64,000 bases of DNA, taken from positions 1 to 64,000 of the forward strand of contig DANY01000043.1 in assembly GCA_002501655.1 (NCBI GenBank). Reading direction: 5' to 3'. Made by a program: the position numbers and the translations under genes. The notes beneath the pieces are model-generated. The model did not search any database. It saw only the letters and a list, made by a program, of their open reading frames with translations, and was not told the DNA's origin. Shown here piece after piece: positions 43,086-51,062 of the stretch (position 1 is its first letter; every line of letters starts with the position of its first letter). Source of the DNA: Methanoculleus sp. UBA303 (GTDB lineage: Archaea; Halobacteriota; Methanomicrobia; Methanomicrobiales; Methanoculleaceae).

Positions 43086-43535
43086 CTAGGGTATCAGGAT
43101 GAGAAAGTAGTAATACGCACCGTCATATTCGATGTACGGCTGGTTTCTCGCCTCGACATCGGGGCCAAACGACTCGATAAGTACTTCCCGTTCCAGGTAT
43201 GTCACCGGGGCGCTCCCTATCGTTCGCTCGTCGAGGACACCGTACGGTGTGTCTCCCGAATACCAGGCTCCGGGACCCCGGTTGTCGCCCCGGATTGTGG
43301 AGTCGAGCGCCGGGTGCTGCTTGAAGTCTTTCTCGGTCAGGTGGATGATCGATGCATTTTCCGGCGGCAGTTTGCCCCTGATCTCCCAGACGTCCAATCT
43401 CGGGGATCCACCGCTTGCTTCGAGCCAGGTGAAGAAGGCGGTGCACGTGAGCACAACCGTCGCGACGAGGAGGATGACGCCGATGAACGCCAGAACCCGC
43501 ACGATAATCAAACGTCTGTCGGGTTTCGATTCCAT
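43086..43535 (-). CDS. single-TM exported protein, HPALD family
   Basis: A 149-residue protein: MESKPDRRL, a membrane helix (VRVLAFIGVILLVATVVLTC), then IIHLTEKDFKQHPALDSTIR and the closing PYIEYDGAYYYFLILIP. It is nearest to the protein at 61619 (MESGNNKRM, HLTDRDLKQHPVLASAIR). The shared core motif is I-x-LTE-x-DF-x3-HPALD-x3-RG. Function unknown. It is 27 bp upstream of its paralogue at 42612 in the same operon. Confidence 0.72.
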   Translation of the reverse strand: MESKPDRRLIIVRVLAFIGVILLVATVVLTCTAFFTWLEASGGSPRLDVWEIRGKLPPENASIIHLTEKDFKQHPALDSTIRGDNRGPGAWYSGDTPYGVLDERTIGSAPVTYLEREVLIESFGPDVEARNQPYIEYDGAYYYFLILIP

Positions 43536-43662
43536 ATGACCTCCTTTATCACCCGAGCCTGCTAGAAGGAGAACGCTCTACCCATTCCTCGCCTCTGACG
43601 CATGTTGGCCCTGATTTCCGCGGCCCCAAACCCATCGGTAACTTTTCGCCGGGACTCATCCA

Positions 43663-44348
43663 TCAAAGATAGATACCCCCGGCAATAACATGGTATTCGG
43701 CCGGGACCGGGATGAACCCAGACGCTGTGCTCGGAACGGTTGCATTCACCGTCGCCGTCCAGACGTTCTCTTTTATCAGGTGTTTCATGCCTCCGCCTCC
43801 CTGGTATCTGAGGTTGAATATGATCGGGGTAGCATTCTCCTCCGGCGGGACGAAGCCATCGAGGAAGACGACCGTGGTGTAGGTCCCGCCCGACGTTCGG
43901 CTGAATTCTTCGACGCTCATGTTCTCGGGCGTCGCAAGCACGGGCACGAGCAGCCGGGGTTCTTCTTTCGTCTCGAACTCCCCGAACGGCACGGAGATGC
44001 TTGGCGCGTAGTCGTCCGTGGTCGTGAACGCAAGCATCTTCCCGTACGGCGTCTCCCGGACCGCCGTCCGCCACCCAAAGACCTGCTTGCTGGAGAATAC
44101 CTCCGACATCACCGGTTCACCCTCTGCGTTCGCCGGAACCGGGATCATGACCGTGGCGGTGCCGTTCACGTCAAGATTGCCAATGCCGGTGATCTCGATT
44201 ATATAGGCGTTGTTCGGTGTAGTCGTCTCGACGAACCCAACAGCAAGGAAGATGAGGAAGATCATCAGGACGACCACCACGGCGAGGATGCAGAGTGCTA
44301 TGAGCAGGTTCTTGACCTGCTTTCGGGTTGTTGATGTTTTTCATCCAT
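43663..44348 (-). pseudogene. TM-anchored exported protein with a poly-A frameshift
   Basis: Paralogue of the protein at 41847: AYIIEITGIGNLDVNGTATV, WRTAVRETPYGKMLAFTTTD and FIPVPAEYHVIAGGIYL match it closely. The natural start is ATG 44346-44348 (MDEK), but after GAAAAAC the frame is off by one. Adding one A would give KTSTTRKQVKNLLIALCILA and the membrane helix. In the actual sequence translation from the ATG stops after about 16 codons. Either a real one-base deletion, a sequencing error, or programmed slippage on the A run explains this. First gene behind repeated promoter 5. Confidence 0.7.
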
Positions 44349-44433
44349 TCGCTCACCAGAGGGGGCCGATCTGCAGCACACCCGATCATACCCTCAACCA
44401 CACAGGCGCACCGCGTTGAGCGGCCATACAATG

Positions 44434-44492
44434 ACCTGGGCGTTCTGGCATATACCTTTTCTGTCACAATCCTCTACACTTCCAGGGATGTG
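44434..44492 (-). promoter_or_regulatory. repeated envelope promoter, copy 5
   Basis: On the minus strand: AAGTGTAGAGGATTG, TGACAGAAAAGG, TATATGCC (TATA 44448-44456) and GAACGCCC. It has the BRE/TATA and upstream box in diverged form, 90 nt upstream of the ATG at 44348. Confidence 0.75.
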
Positions 44493-44830
44493 CCCAAAAA
44501 TGAAGGAACAGAACCCCGGTAAGAAACAAAAAGAACAAGGAGGCCTGTTCGGCTGCAGTGGATAGTGTGCCAGGAGCAGCAGCACCGATAGCTGCAGTCA
44601 TAGTTCTTTAGACAACCCGGAGCAACCCTGTGGTCAATGGAAAGTAGGTGATCTCCTCGAAAGGAGGGTTCCTCCAGAGCCGCACTCATGTAAAGGTTAT
44701 GCCCGGTTCCTGGCAACGGAGGACTCTGCAGACCAAACAGGGCCCGTAAAGCAAGTACGCAAGTCCTATCATCCGTGACAACGGTACCATCAACCATTGA
44801 GACTGCGCATCCTGGTCCAGGAGCCCAATA
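44493..44830. other. gene-free stretch
   Basis: Between repeated promoter 5 and the plus-strand gene at 44831 I find no convincing gene. It contains a short CTCCTCGAAAGGAG hairpin near 44650 and presumably the promoter of the downstream gene, which I cannot place exactly. Confidence 0.35.
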
Positions 44831-45517
44831 ATGAAAAAGATCCCGCTCATCGTCTGGATAATCCTCATCTGCCTCGTCCTCGTGCACTACTTCTACACGC
44901 CCGAAAAACCTGAGATCGTCACGGGAGCGATGAGGATCGACCTAGGGGAGCATCAGCCCGATCTCGTGAACCTCTGGGACGCACTGGTACGTGAACAGAG
45001 GTTCGCGAACGAGTCGGCCATACTCATTCAGTTGAACCAGTTTATCGATAAGGATGGAGCGGTGCAGTGCACCCAGGTCTACTACACCGGGGACGTGGAC
45101 GAAGGGCAGCACTTTTATGAGGTATACGCCTATCCAGGCGGCAATGCGCTCTACAAAGACCAGGTACTCGAGTTCCCCCTCCAGGGAGCGCATCCTCTTG
45201 CCATCTTCCGTGAAGCAACCCTGATCAATTTTGCCGACCTCACCCGGGGAGAATGCAATCTAACGCTTCAGACACTCAAACATGAGAAAGAGCGAAGATA
45301 TAACGAAACCCACGGCGACCTCTGCGTCCTCTCGGAAGGCTCGCTCCGTCCCCTGAAAGAAGCGGCGTTCTCTCACGGCACCTGCTGGTACACGATTGAG
45401 ATCGTCCCGGAGGTTCCGCAGCCGGAAGGGAACGCGACCACCGACAGCGTGCCCAATCGCCTCATCCTCTTCACCGAACAGGATATCGCCCTGGCCGATA
45501 CGGTAATTTATGCATGA
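44831..45517 (+). CDS. membrane-anchored exported protein, function unknown
   Basis: A 228-residue protein with an N-terminal signal-anchor (MKKIPLIVWIILICLVLVHY). The outer part has ESAILIQLNQFIDKDGAVQC, FADLTRGECNLTLQTLKHEK, four cysteines in total and a closing LILFTEQDIALADTVIYA. No family recognised. AGGAG lies about 9 nt before the ATG. It is one of the few plus-strand genes in the 40-48 kb exported-protein region and does not use the repeated promoter. Confidence 0.65.
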   Translation: MKKIPLIVWIILICLVLVHYFYTPEKPEIVTGAMRIDLGEHQPDLVNLWDALVREQRFANESAILIQLNQFIDKDGAVQCTQVYYTGDVDEGQHFYEVYAYPGGNALYKDQVLEFPLQGAHPLAIFREATLINFADLTRGECNLTLQTLKHEKERRYNETHGDLCVLSEGSLRPLKEAAFSHGTCWYTIEIVPEVPQPEGNATTDSVPNRLILFTEQDIALADTVIYA

Positions 45518-45559
45518 TGCGGATGCTCAACCCGACCGGTTCCAATTTTGGGAGAGGTA

Positions 45560-46378
45560 TCATCCCGAATCCCTAGATCCCCGGAGCTTCACGGCAGCGT
45601 AAGGTGCCTGCTTCCCCGCCTCAGGGTGTGCGCAGGAATTCCACGGTTCATGGTCCTCTAGATACTCATCCACATCCGGGCAGAGATAATGTCGCATATT
45701 TCGCCCGTCCCTCTCGTTTCGGATGATACCATCCCAGATCAACGACTTCATATGGCAGGTGACATTCGGGCCCGACATGATGAGCCTGAACGCGATATCC
45801 TTTCTCGTGCATCCCGGGTGCCGCAGGACAAAGCGTAATATCCGGCTCTTCTGGTGATCATGGAGATATCCGGCGATCTTCCTCTCCAGGTCGGAGAAAG
45901 GATCTGCATTGACAAAATAACTCACTCCTCCGGAGTTCTGCTCCGGGAAAACCTTACCCACCCTGCATAACACTTCCACGTGGTATCTGGTGGTCCCGAT
46001 GTTCATACAGAGCACCCGGGAGAGAGCTTTCATAAGGATTCCAGGGTTCTCCTGTATGCACATATACACCGCATTTCGGTTTTCGTTGTCCAGGACGTTC
46101 CGGTACGTGACTCTTTTCTGGCCGAGGCGCAGCCATATGGAGAGCGAGAAGAGGATCTGTATCGGGATGAAGAGCGCCGGGGCGGATACGCACACGAATT
46201 CAATGGTAAGGATGTTCAGGGGAACATTCCAGATATACAGCGGAGTCGGATCCGAAGGTAACTGCTCCGGGTATGGGCCATGAACTGGCTGAATGGGAGT
46301 GGCGCACGCGACAGACGGCAGTAGCAGGATGCAGAAGACAATCAGAGCAATTCTGGCAATCCGTGACCCTGGAGCCAT
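45560..46378 (-). CDS. membrane-bound tandem winged-helix regulator
   Basis: A 272-residue protein with a signal-anchor (IARIALIVFCILLLPSVACA), a second membrane segment (FVCVSAPALFIPIQILFSLS) and two cytoplasmic winged helices: AVYMCIQENPGILMKALSRV with NIGTTRYHVEVLCRVGKV, and ILRFVLRHPGCTRKDIAFRL with SGPNVTCHMKSLIWDGII. This layout is common in Methanomicrobiales and suggests a membrane-tethered transcription factor that senses the envelope. ATG 46376-46378 sits about 24 nt from a good TATA box. Its place between exported-protein operons makes it a candidate regulator of the repeated promoters (inference only). Confidence 0.82.
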   Translation of the reverse strand: MAPGSRIARIALIVFCILLLPSVACATPIQPVHGPYPEQLPSDPTPLYIWNVPLNILTIEFVCVSAPALFIPIQILFSLSIWLRLGQKRVTYRNVLDNENRNAVYMCIQENPGILMKALSRVLCMNIGTTRYHVEVLCRVGKVFPEQNSGGVSYFVNADPFSDLERKIAGYLHDHQKSRILRFVLRHPGCTRKDIAFRLIMSGPNVTCHMKSLIWDGIIRNERDGRNMRHYLCPDVDEYLEDHEPWNSCAHPEAGKQAPYAAVKLRGSRDSG

Positions 46379-46399
46379 GGAGTTACATAAAACTAGTGG

Positions 46400-46418
46400 C
46401 AATAAAAATGTTTAGTTT
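46400..46418 (-). promoter_or_regulatory. BRE/TATA promoter of the membrane wHTH gene
   Basis: The minus strand reads AAACTAAACATTTTTATTGC, with the TATA part at 46401-46410, about 25-30 nt from the ATG at 46378. It implies a leaderless transcript and is unlike the ten repeated promoters. Confidence 0.55.
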
Positions 46419-46419
46419 C

Positions 46420-46714
46420 AGAAAATAGTTAAATGCATTCGGTTGAATCCCGGCCACATCCTCTCCGCAGACCTTAAATTTCCAGAGCCCGGGCACAGGG
46501 TTGGGTATCCCAAAACGGATCTGCCCATCTGGGGGTCACGACCGTCATCGCCACAAAGTATGACCCCAAATGGATACCGCGTTCGATCTATCTCGTCGTG
46601 GCGAATATCCGCGTCAGCGATAAAGTTGCTTGACCAACCAAGGTCACGTGTATCTCCACTTAACCTGCATCTCCCCTCCATTCCGGAACAACCAGACATC
46701 GACCGAATGATCCG
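46420..46714. other. gene-free stretch
   Basis: I see no convincing gene. Open frames exist on both strands but none has a signal peptide, motif or plausible start. It holds the upstream part of the wHTH promoter and the 3' spacer of the small membrane gene at 46715. Confidence 0.35.
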
Positions 46715-46945
46715 CTAACGGTGGTACAAACGACGGTAAAAGCGCCGGATGACCAGTAGAACCAGGCCGACAAAACAGAATATAAGAAGTATCGCGAGAA
46801 CAAGACCGGCAAGCTGACCAAAGATCATGAAAAAGGGATCGAACTCCGGATAAAACCCCTTAATGGTGTGATAAAAGAGTAAGAGGAAGAGCATCACGGC
46901 AAACAACCCCGTTAAAATTGAGTCTATTGATACCTCTTGCCGCAT
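46715..46945 (-). CDS. small two-helix membrane protein
   Basis: A 76-residue protein with two membrane helices (ILTGLFAVMLFLLLFYHTI and IFGQLAGLVLAILLIFCFVG) and a basic C-terminal tail (IRRFYRRLYHR), so both ends probably face the cytoplasm. No known family. It lies 117 bp downstream of the exported gene at 47063 and may be co-transcribed from repeated promoter 6. Confidence 0.55.
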   Translation of the reverse strand: MRQEVSIDSILTGLFAVMLFLLLFYHTIKGFYPEFDPFFMIFGQLAGLVLAILLIFCFVGLVLLVIRRFYRRLYHR

Positions 46946-47062
46946 GCTTCATCCACCTGTTATGAAACCGTTACCGTAAACCGAACACTGTCCCAAACCG
47001 GAACTCCAGAAAGTATCTTCAGTTCGTCACTCGAAGAGATAAAATCTGGGAACCCCACCGCA

Positions 47063-47371
47063 TTACGGCGCATCCTTCCTGCGATGCATTCGGATGAGAT
47101 AGTACCCCACCAAGAGCACGATCATGGCCCCCAGAGCAACCCCCAGAAGCACAGGATTATAGAATACACTGAATACACTTTCAGATCCCTGATACGCCAC
47201 CGTATCTGCGGGTTCTTCGAGCATGGTCTGCTGGGCACCCTCTGTATCAACTGACAATGCCTCGCCATTTGTCGGATCAATCTGAGCGGATGCATGCGCT
47301 ATGCTGCTGCCAGCAAGGATGAAGAGCAGCAGGACAACACAGAACAACCGCCCCCTACCGATAACATTCAC
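47063..47371 (-). CDS. small exported protein with C-terminal anchor
   Basis: A 102-residue protein with a signal peptide (LFCVVLLLFILAGSSIAHA), a short acidic mature part (IDPTNGEALSVDTEGAQQTM) and a C-terminal membrane helix (VLLGVALGAMIVLLVGYYLI) ending in RMHRRKDAP. Both helices make it a type I membrane protein with a 40-residue outer loop. No known family. Served by repeated promoter 6, about 95 nt upstream. Confidence 0.65.
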   Translation of the reverse strand: MNVIGRGRLFCVVLLLFILAGSSIAHASAQIDPTNGEALSVDTEGAQQTMLEEPADTVAYQGSESVFSVFYNPVLLGVALGAMIVLLVGYYLIRMHRRKDAP

Positions 47372-47440
47372 GTCTTATCTTCCTCCAGATGGGGGGAACC
47401 CCACAAACTATTGCGGACGCATCACCGGGCGCCCCCACAA

Positions 47441-47505
47441 TGACTTGAACAGAACTCCACTTATAAATTCTGTCCCATTCCTTTACACGTTCTGGGGCTG
47501 TTATC
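47441..47505 (-). promoter_or_regulatory. repeated envelope promoter, copy 6 (diverged)
   Basis: On the minus strand: CAGAACGTGTAAAGG, GGGACAGAATTTATAAG (TATA 47460-47470) and GGAGTTCTG. Spacing between boxes equals that of the other copies, but the sequence is the least conserved of the ten. Confidence 0.6.
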
Positions 47506-47599
47506 AAAACTGCCGAAAACAAATCCTCTTCCTGAGTTAGAAGCACAGGAGATCATTCTTCTTGCGACGGTGTGTGCAACCGTTTCCGGCTGGCAACCC

Positions 47600-48253
47600 T
47601 CAAGGGATGCGATGAGGAACAGGATACTGGAAAAGTTCCGCTGCCTGACATGACCAGCGGAAAAAAGAGGGTGTACTCAATCCCCACAGGAACGAGCTGG
47701 AATATCGCGCGTTCTGCCACCGCTTTCGGACGCTTACGATCTGCCGGAGCGGAACGAGAATCCCGAGGAACGGGAGCAGGACGTCGAGCCCGAGTATATA
47801 CGCCCAGGCCTCGATAGTCGGGAAGAACGAGGCGTGCAGGTAGAACAGAACGAGGGACCCGGTACCGAACCAGGAGAGTATCAGTAACGGCAGGCAGAAG
47901 ACGATCACGGCAAACCAGGCATACTCCCGTATCGGGATGCTTCCTCCGGTGGAGAACGGTCGAAAGAACCGGGCGAAGAGAACGGCGATGGAAAGGGCGG
48001 TCAGGGAATATATCCCCCACAGAGAGAGGCTGAGCCAGCGGAGCGGGATCGGCATGGAAAAGAGAACGGCACCGAAGGCGACCAAGACATACTCCTTTGT
48101 CGTGATCCGCCCCCGATCCCGACTGGTGAGGCGGGGCCAGGCGTACCAGAGAAGGAGAACAACAGCGAACGTACAGAGAAGGAAGAAATATACCGGAACC
48201 ATGAACACCATGGTCTCCAGAAAGATGGCCAGAAATGAAACGCCTTCAGTCAT
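47600..48253 (-). CDS. multi-helix membrane protein, function unknown
   Basis: A 217-residue protein with about six membrane helices (MVFMVPVYFFLLCTFAVVLL, EYVLVAFGAVLFSMPIPLRW, ISLTALSIAVLFARFF-like, YAWFAVIVFCLPLLILSWFG and more) and a basic tail (PLRQIVSVRKRWQNARYSSS). No family recognised. ATG 48251-48253 (MTEGVSF) is the natural start. It lies 16 bp downstream of the small gene at 48270, both behind repeated promoter 7. Confidence 0.6.
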   Translation of the reverse strand: MTEGVSFLAIFLETMVFMVPVYFFLLCTFAVVLLLWYAWPRLTSRDRGRITTKEYVLVAFGAVLFSMPIPLRWLSLSLWGIYSLTALSIAVLFARFFRPFSTGGSIPIREYAWFAVIVFCLPLLILSWFGTGSLVLFYLHASFFPTIEAWAYILGLDVLLPFLGILVPLRQIVSVRKRWQNARYSSSFLWGLSTPSFFRWSCQAAELFQYPVPHRIP

Positions 48254-48269
48254 GCCCCCATGGGTACGA

Positions 48270-48476
48270 TCACCCACTTATGCTTCGCAATCTCAGGCCA
48301 AAATAAATAAACGACAGCGTCAACGCCGAAGCATAAACTGCTCCGATCAAAAGCCGTGGGTCAGGCTCGATCCAGATTTTCAGTGAAGAGATAACCATCC
48401 ACAGAGGGAAGAACGCCAGGACGATGACCGGCACCGAAGAGGCTCTCAAAAGTTGGTTGGACTTATCTTCATCCAT
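48270..48476 (-). CDS. small two-helix membrane protein
   Basis: A 68-residue protein with a charged start (MDEDKSNQ) and two membrane helices (VPVIVLAFFPLWMVISSL and LIGAVYASALTLSFIYFGL). No known family. It is the first gene behind repeated promoter 7, 65-73 nt downstream of its TATA box, and is probably co-transcribed with the six-helix protein at 47600. Confidence 0.6.
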   Translation of the reverse strand: MDEDKSNQLLRASSVPVIVLAFFPLWMVISSLKIWIEPDPRLLIGAVYASALTLSFIYFGLRLRSISG

Positions 48477-48523
48477 GAGAACTCCTCCAGAGAAGTAAGC
48501 CGTTTACACCGGGATTCATGGTA

Positions 48524-48592
48524 GAGGGGTCAACGTCCTTCTATATACCGTTTCTGTGCCGCACGTTTACACATCGGGCCTGCCCAATCGAC
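48524..48592 (-). promoter_or_regulatory. repeated envelope promoter, copy 7
   Basis: On the minus strand: CAGGCCCGATGTGTAAACGT, GCGGCACAGAAACGG, TATATAG (TATA 48541-48549) and ACGTTGAC. Close to consensus. Confidence 0.87.
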
Positions 48593-48658
48593 TTTGTGCC
48601 AAAAAACACCCTCTAGGGGCTTGGATCCAGCGCCGCGCCGAGTGGCAAAACTATAAAA

Positions 48659-49780
48659 TCACCCCCGAACCGCCCGCATAAACCGCTCCCGGATCTCCCC
48701 GGGGGCGAGGGGAATATTCGGGACCGGTGCATTCCCGGGGGCGAGCACAACGTGGATAAAGTTCGGCCCCCGTCCCCGGCTCTCCCAGGCCTCTTTGAGT
48801 TCCCCCTCGTCCTGCACCTTGCACGTATTCCGGATCCCGGCGGCACGGGCGAGGAGTTCCATGTCCACCTGCCCGGAGGCCGGGGTGGGCTGGTTTCCCG
48901 TGCTCCCGAAGGCCCCGTTGTCCAGGCAGACGATCGTGAGGTTCTCCGGCGCCTCCGCCGCCACCACCGGGAGGACGGCGGTCCCGAGCAGGCTCCCGTC
49001 GCCGTCGAGGACGACAACGTCCTTACTCGTCGCCAGCGAGAGCCCAAGCCCGATCGGGGTCGCCTGGGTGTAACTCCCGAGCATGTAGAAGTTCAGGTTC
49101 CGGTCGCGGGCCGCGTAGAGCTCCTTTGAGGGGACCCCGATGTTTGCAACCACCGCCTCACTGTCGAGGGCGGCCGCGATCACGCGGATCGCGTCGTTCC
49201 TGGTCATCACCGGGTCGCGGAACGTCCGTTGGTAGGCAAGCGCCGACTCCCGGGCCCGGGTCGGAAACATCCGCTCCGGCAGGCAGGCCTCCTCTTCCCC
49301 CTCCCAGAACGAGGGGAGGATCAGCCCCACGTGCGGCCGCATGGAGTCGTAGGCGTCGCGGACGACCGTATCGATTAATTCCTCATCCGATGGATCGCGG
49401 ATGATCGTGAAGGGTATCCCGAGCGCAGCAAGCATCTCCGGGACCGCACGGTTGAACGGCACCTGGGCCGGGATCACCTCCCGGTAGACCCCCCGCCAGC
49501 TCGCGAGGAGGGGGAGGGGGAGGCCGAAGGTGACGGTGAGCGACATGATGGCATTCAGGGAGTTCCCGAGCCCCGAACTCTGCATGTGGAGCACCGATCG
49601 TGCTCCCGCCATCGCGAGTCCGGCGCAGATCCCGACACCGTCTTCCTCCCGGGTGAGGTTCACTGCACGGAACCGCTCCGGAATCAGGGCGCAGAGGTCC
49701 TGCGTCCTGTCGCAGGGGAGCGACGCCACGGTATCGACCCCGAGGGCCCCGAGGCGGTCGAGGACACAGCCCTCACGCAT
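48659..49780 (-). CDS. comDE: sulfopyruvate decarboxylase, fused ComD-ComE
   Basis: A 373-residue thiamine-diphosphate enzyme that decarboxylates sulfopyruvate to sulfoacetaldehyde in coenzyme M synthesis. Residues 1-165 are the ComD (pyrimidine-binding) half (VNLTREEDGVGICAGLAMAG with the catalytic glutamate, LHMQSSGLGNSLNAIMSL). From about 185 lies the ComE half (VVANIGVPSKELYAARDRNL, then VVVLDGDGSLLGT to LDNGAFGSTG, the GDG-to-N thiamine motif). In Methanocaldococcus the halves are separate subunits; fusion is usual in Methanosarcina-type methanogens. ATG 49778-49780 overlaps the end of the cysteate synthase gene by 8 bp. Last gene of the operon. Confidence 0.93.
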   Translation of the reverse strand: MREGCVLDRLGALGVDTVASLPCDRTQDLCALIPERFRAVNLTREEDGVGICAGLAMAGARSVLHMQSSGLGNSLNAIMSLTVTFGLPLPLLASWRGVYREVIPAQVPFNRAVPEMLAALGIPFTIIRDPSDEELIDTVVRDAYDSMRPHVGLILPSFWEGEEEACLPERMFPTRARESALAYQRTFRDPVMTRNDAIRVIAAALDSEAVVANIGVPSKELYAARDRNLNFYMLGSYTQATPIGLGLSLATSKDVVVLDGDGSLLGTAVLPVVAAEAPENLTIVCLDNGAFGSTGNQPTPASGQVDMELLARAAGIRNTCKVQDEGELKEAWESRGRGPNFIHVVLAPGNAPVPNIPLAPGEIRERFMRAVRG

Positions 49781-51062
49781 AGGCCGCCACTTCCTGCTCC
49801 GCAAGCCAGGCCCCGATATCATCCCTGAGGTCCCCGTCGAGGGTCGATCCGGCCGCGACGCGGAGGAAGGGCTCGACCGGGTAGCGATCGAGGTCCTCGG
49901 CCGCACGTTGATACCCCCCGCCGGTAACGTTCAGGAGCACCTGCTTCTTTTGGTCGATGAACCCCTCCTCCACCGCCCGGGCGAGCGACGCGACCGCGAC
50001 CGCGGCGGCAGGATCGAGGTCGATCTCCTCGGTCTCGGCAAAAAGCCTCCCGGCGCTCCGGGCACCCTCGTTTGCGACCGCATACATCCGACCCCCCGAA
50101 GCCAAAAGTGCGTCGCGGACACCGCCCCGGATCCCCCAGGGCGGGTGGCGGTTCGTCAGGACATCGGCGTAGACCCGGGCGATCGAGGCTTCAGCGTCGG
50201 GCATATCCTCAGCCACGATCGTCCTCCTCCCCGCCTCCCAGGCCCTGACCATCGGGACGAAGGGGAGGTTCTGGGAGAGGTGGAGTTCCGGGAGGCGGGA
50301 ACCGAACCGGCCATCGGCGGCGAGCCGCTCCGCGGCCTCCCACGCGGCGATCCCCCCGGTCCCGCTCCCGACCGCCTGGAAGTAGTAGTCCGGGAGCCGG
50401 CCGGCGGCGAGAGCCCCATCGAGCATCACCGTCCCCATCCCGTCCCGGCGGGCGACGTTCTTCGCCCCGCCTTCAGGGACGATTCCCGGGAGAGAGCAGA
50501 CCTCCCTCCCGAATGCTATGGAGTCCGAGTAGTCGCCGTCCACCGTGATGAGGCAGACGTTCTCTGCCGGGACGGTCGTCCAGAGCCGGCCGGCGGCGGC
50601 CGTCGGGACCACCACCACGACCGGGGTCCCGGTCAGGCCCGAGACCTGGCAGAACGCCCGGCCGGTGTTCCCCGCTGACGAGACCTGGATGACCCCCGCT
50701 CCCTTCTCCCGGAGGCGCAGGGCTGTCGGCTGGGCTTCGAGTTCCTTGAACGAGCAGGTCTCCATCCCTCCGCCCCGCTCGGGCCAGTAGCCGGAGAAGG
50801 TGACGGTGAGGTTCGAGAGGCCGAGTTCCCGGGCGAGGCCGACGCTCTCGTAGGAGACCGGGCCGGCATCGACCTTGAGGTGGCCCTCGACCGGGAGCCA
50901 ATCCTTGTAGCGGAAGACCCCGGGAAGGCTCCGGGGGGTGAGCCGGCGCTCCGCGTAGACCGTCCGGAGAAGGACGTCGCATCCCGAGGGGCAGTCAAGG
51001 GTGTAGCGGTCGGGGAAGGACCGGCCGCATCCCGGACACCGGAGGAGGTATTTCCCATTCAC
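49773..51062 (-). CDS. cysteate synthase
   Basis: A 429-residue PLP enzyme of the threonine-synthase fold. An N-terminal zinc-ribbon-like part (LLRCPGCGRSF, LDCPSGCDVLL) precedes METCSFKELEAQPTALRLRE, whose lysine should hold PLP, and VSSAGNTGRAFCQVSGL, the phosphate-binding loop. FQAVGSGTGGIAAWEAAERL is the second glycine loop. In Methanosarcina the paralogue makes L-cysteate from O-phosphoserine and sulfite, feeding ComDE through sulfopyruvate. Its position directly before comDE supports that assignment over threonine synthase. Start is GTG 51060-51062, which overlaps the stop of the upstream gene (GTGA). Confidence 0.9.
   Translation of the reverse strand: MNGKYLLRCPGCGRSFPDRYTLDCPSGCDVLLRTVYAERRLTPRSLPGVFRYKDWLPVEGHLKVDAGPVSYESVGLARELGLSNLTVTFSGYWPERGGGMETCSFKELEAQPTALRLREKGAGVIQVSSAGNTGRAFCQVSGLTGTPVVVVVPTAAAGRLWTTVPAENVCLITVDGDYSDSIAFGREVCSLPGIVPEGGAKNVARRDGMGTVMLDGALAAGRLPDYYFQAVGSGTGGIAAWEAAERLAADGRFGSRLPELHLSQNLPFVPMVRAWEAGRRTIVAEDMPDAEASIARVYADVLTNRHPPWGIRGGVRDALLASGGRMYAVANEGARSAGRLFAETEEIDLDPAAAVAVASLARAVEEGFIDQKKQVLLNVTGGGYQRAAEDLDRYPVEPFLRVAAGSTLDGDLRDDIGAWLAEQEVAAYA

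Noticed and set aside
43562-43662. 33-codon open frame (MDESRRKVTDGFGAAEIRA...) after the gene at 43663
   Set aside because: It is short, has no ribosome-binding site I can support and no match; it could be real but the evidence is too thin to list.
46418-46699. 93-codon minus-strand open frame
   Set aside because: No signal peptide, no motif, uneven composition, and no promoter or ribosome-binding site in place.
49530-50678. 382-codon plus-strand open frame opposite cysteate synthase and comDE
   Set aside because: The minus-strand genes carry PLP and thiamine motifs; the plus frame has none.
49773-51062. Threonine synthase
   Set aside because: The fold is the same, but direct coupling to comDE and the coenzyme M context favour cysteate synthase.
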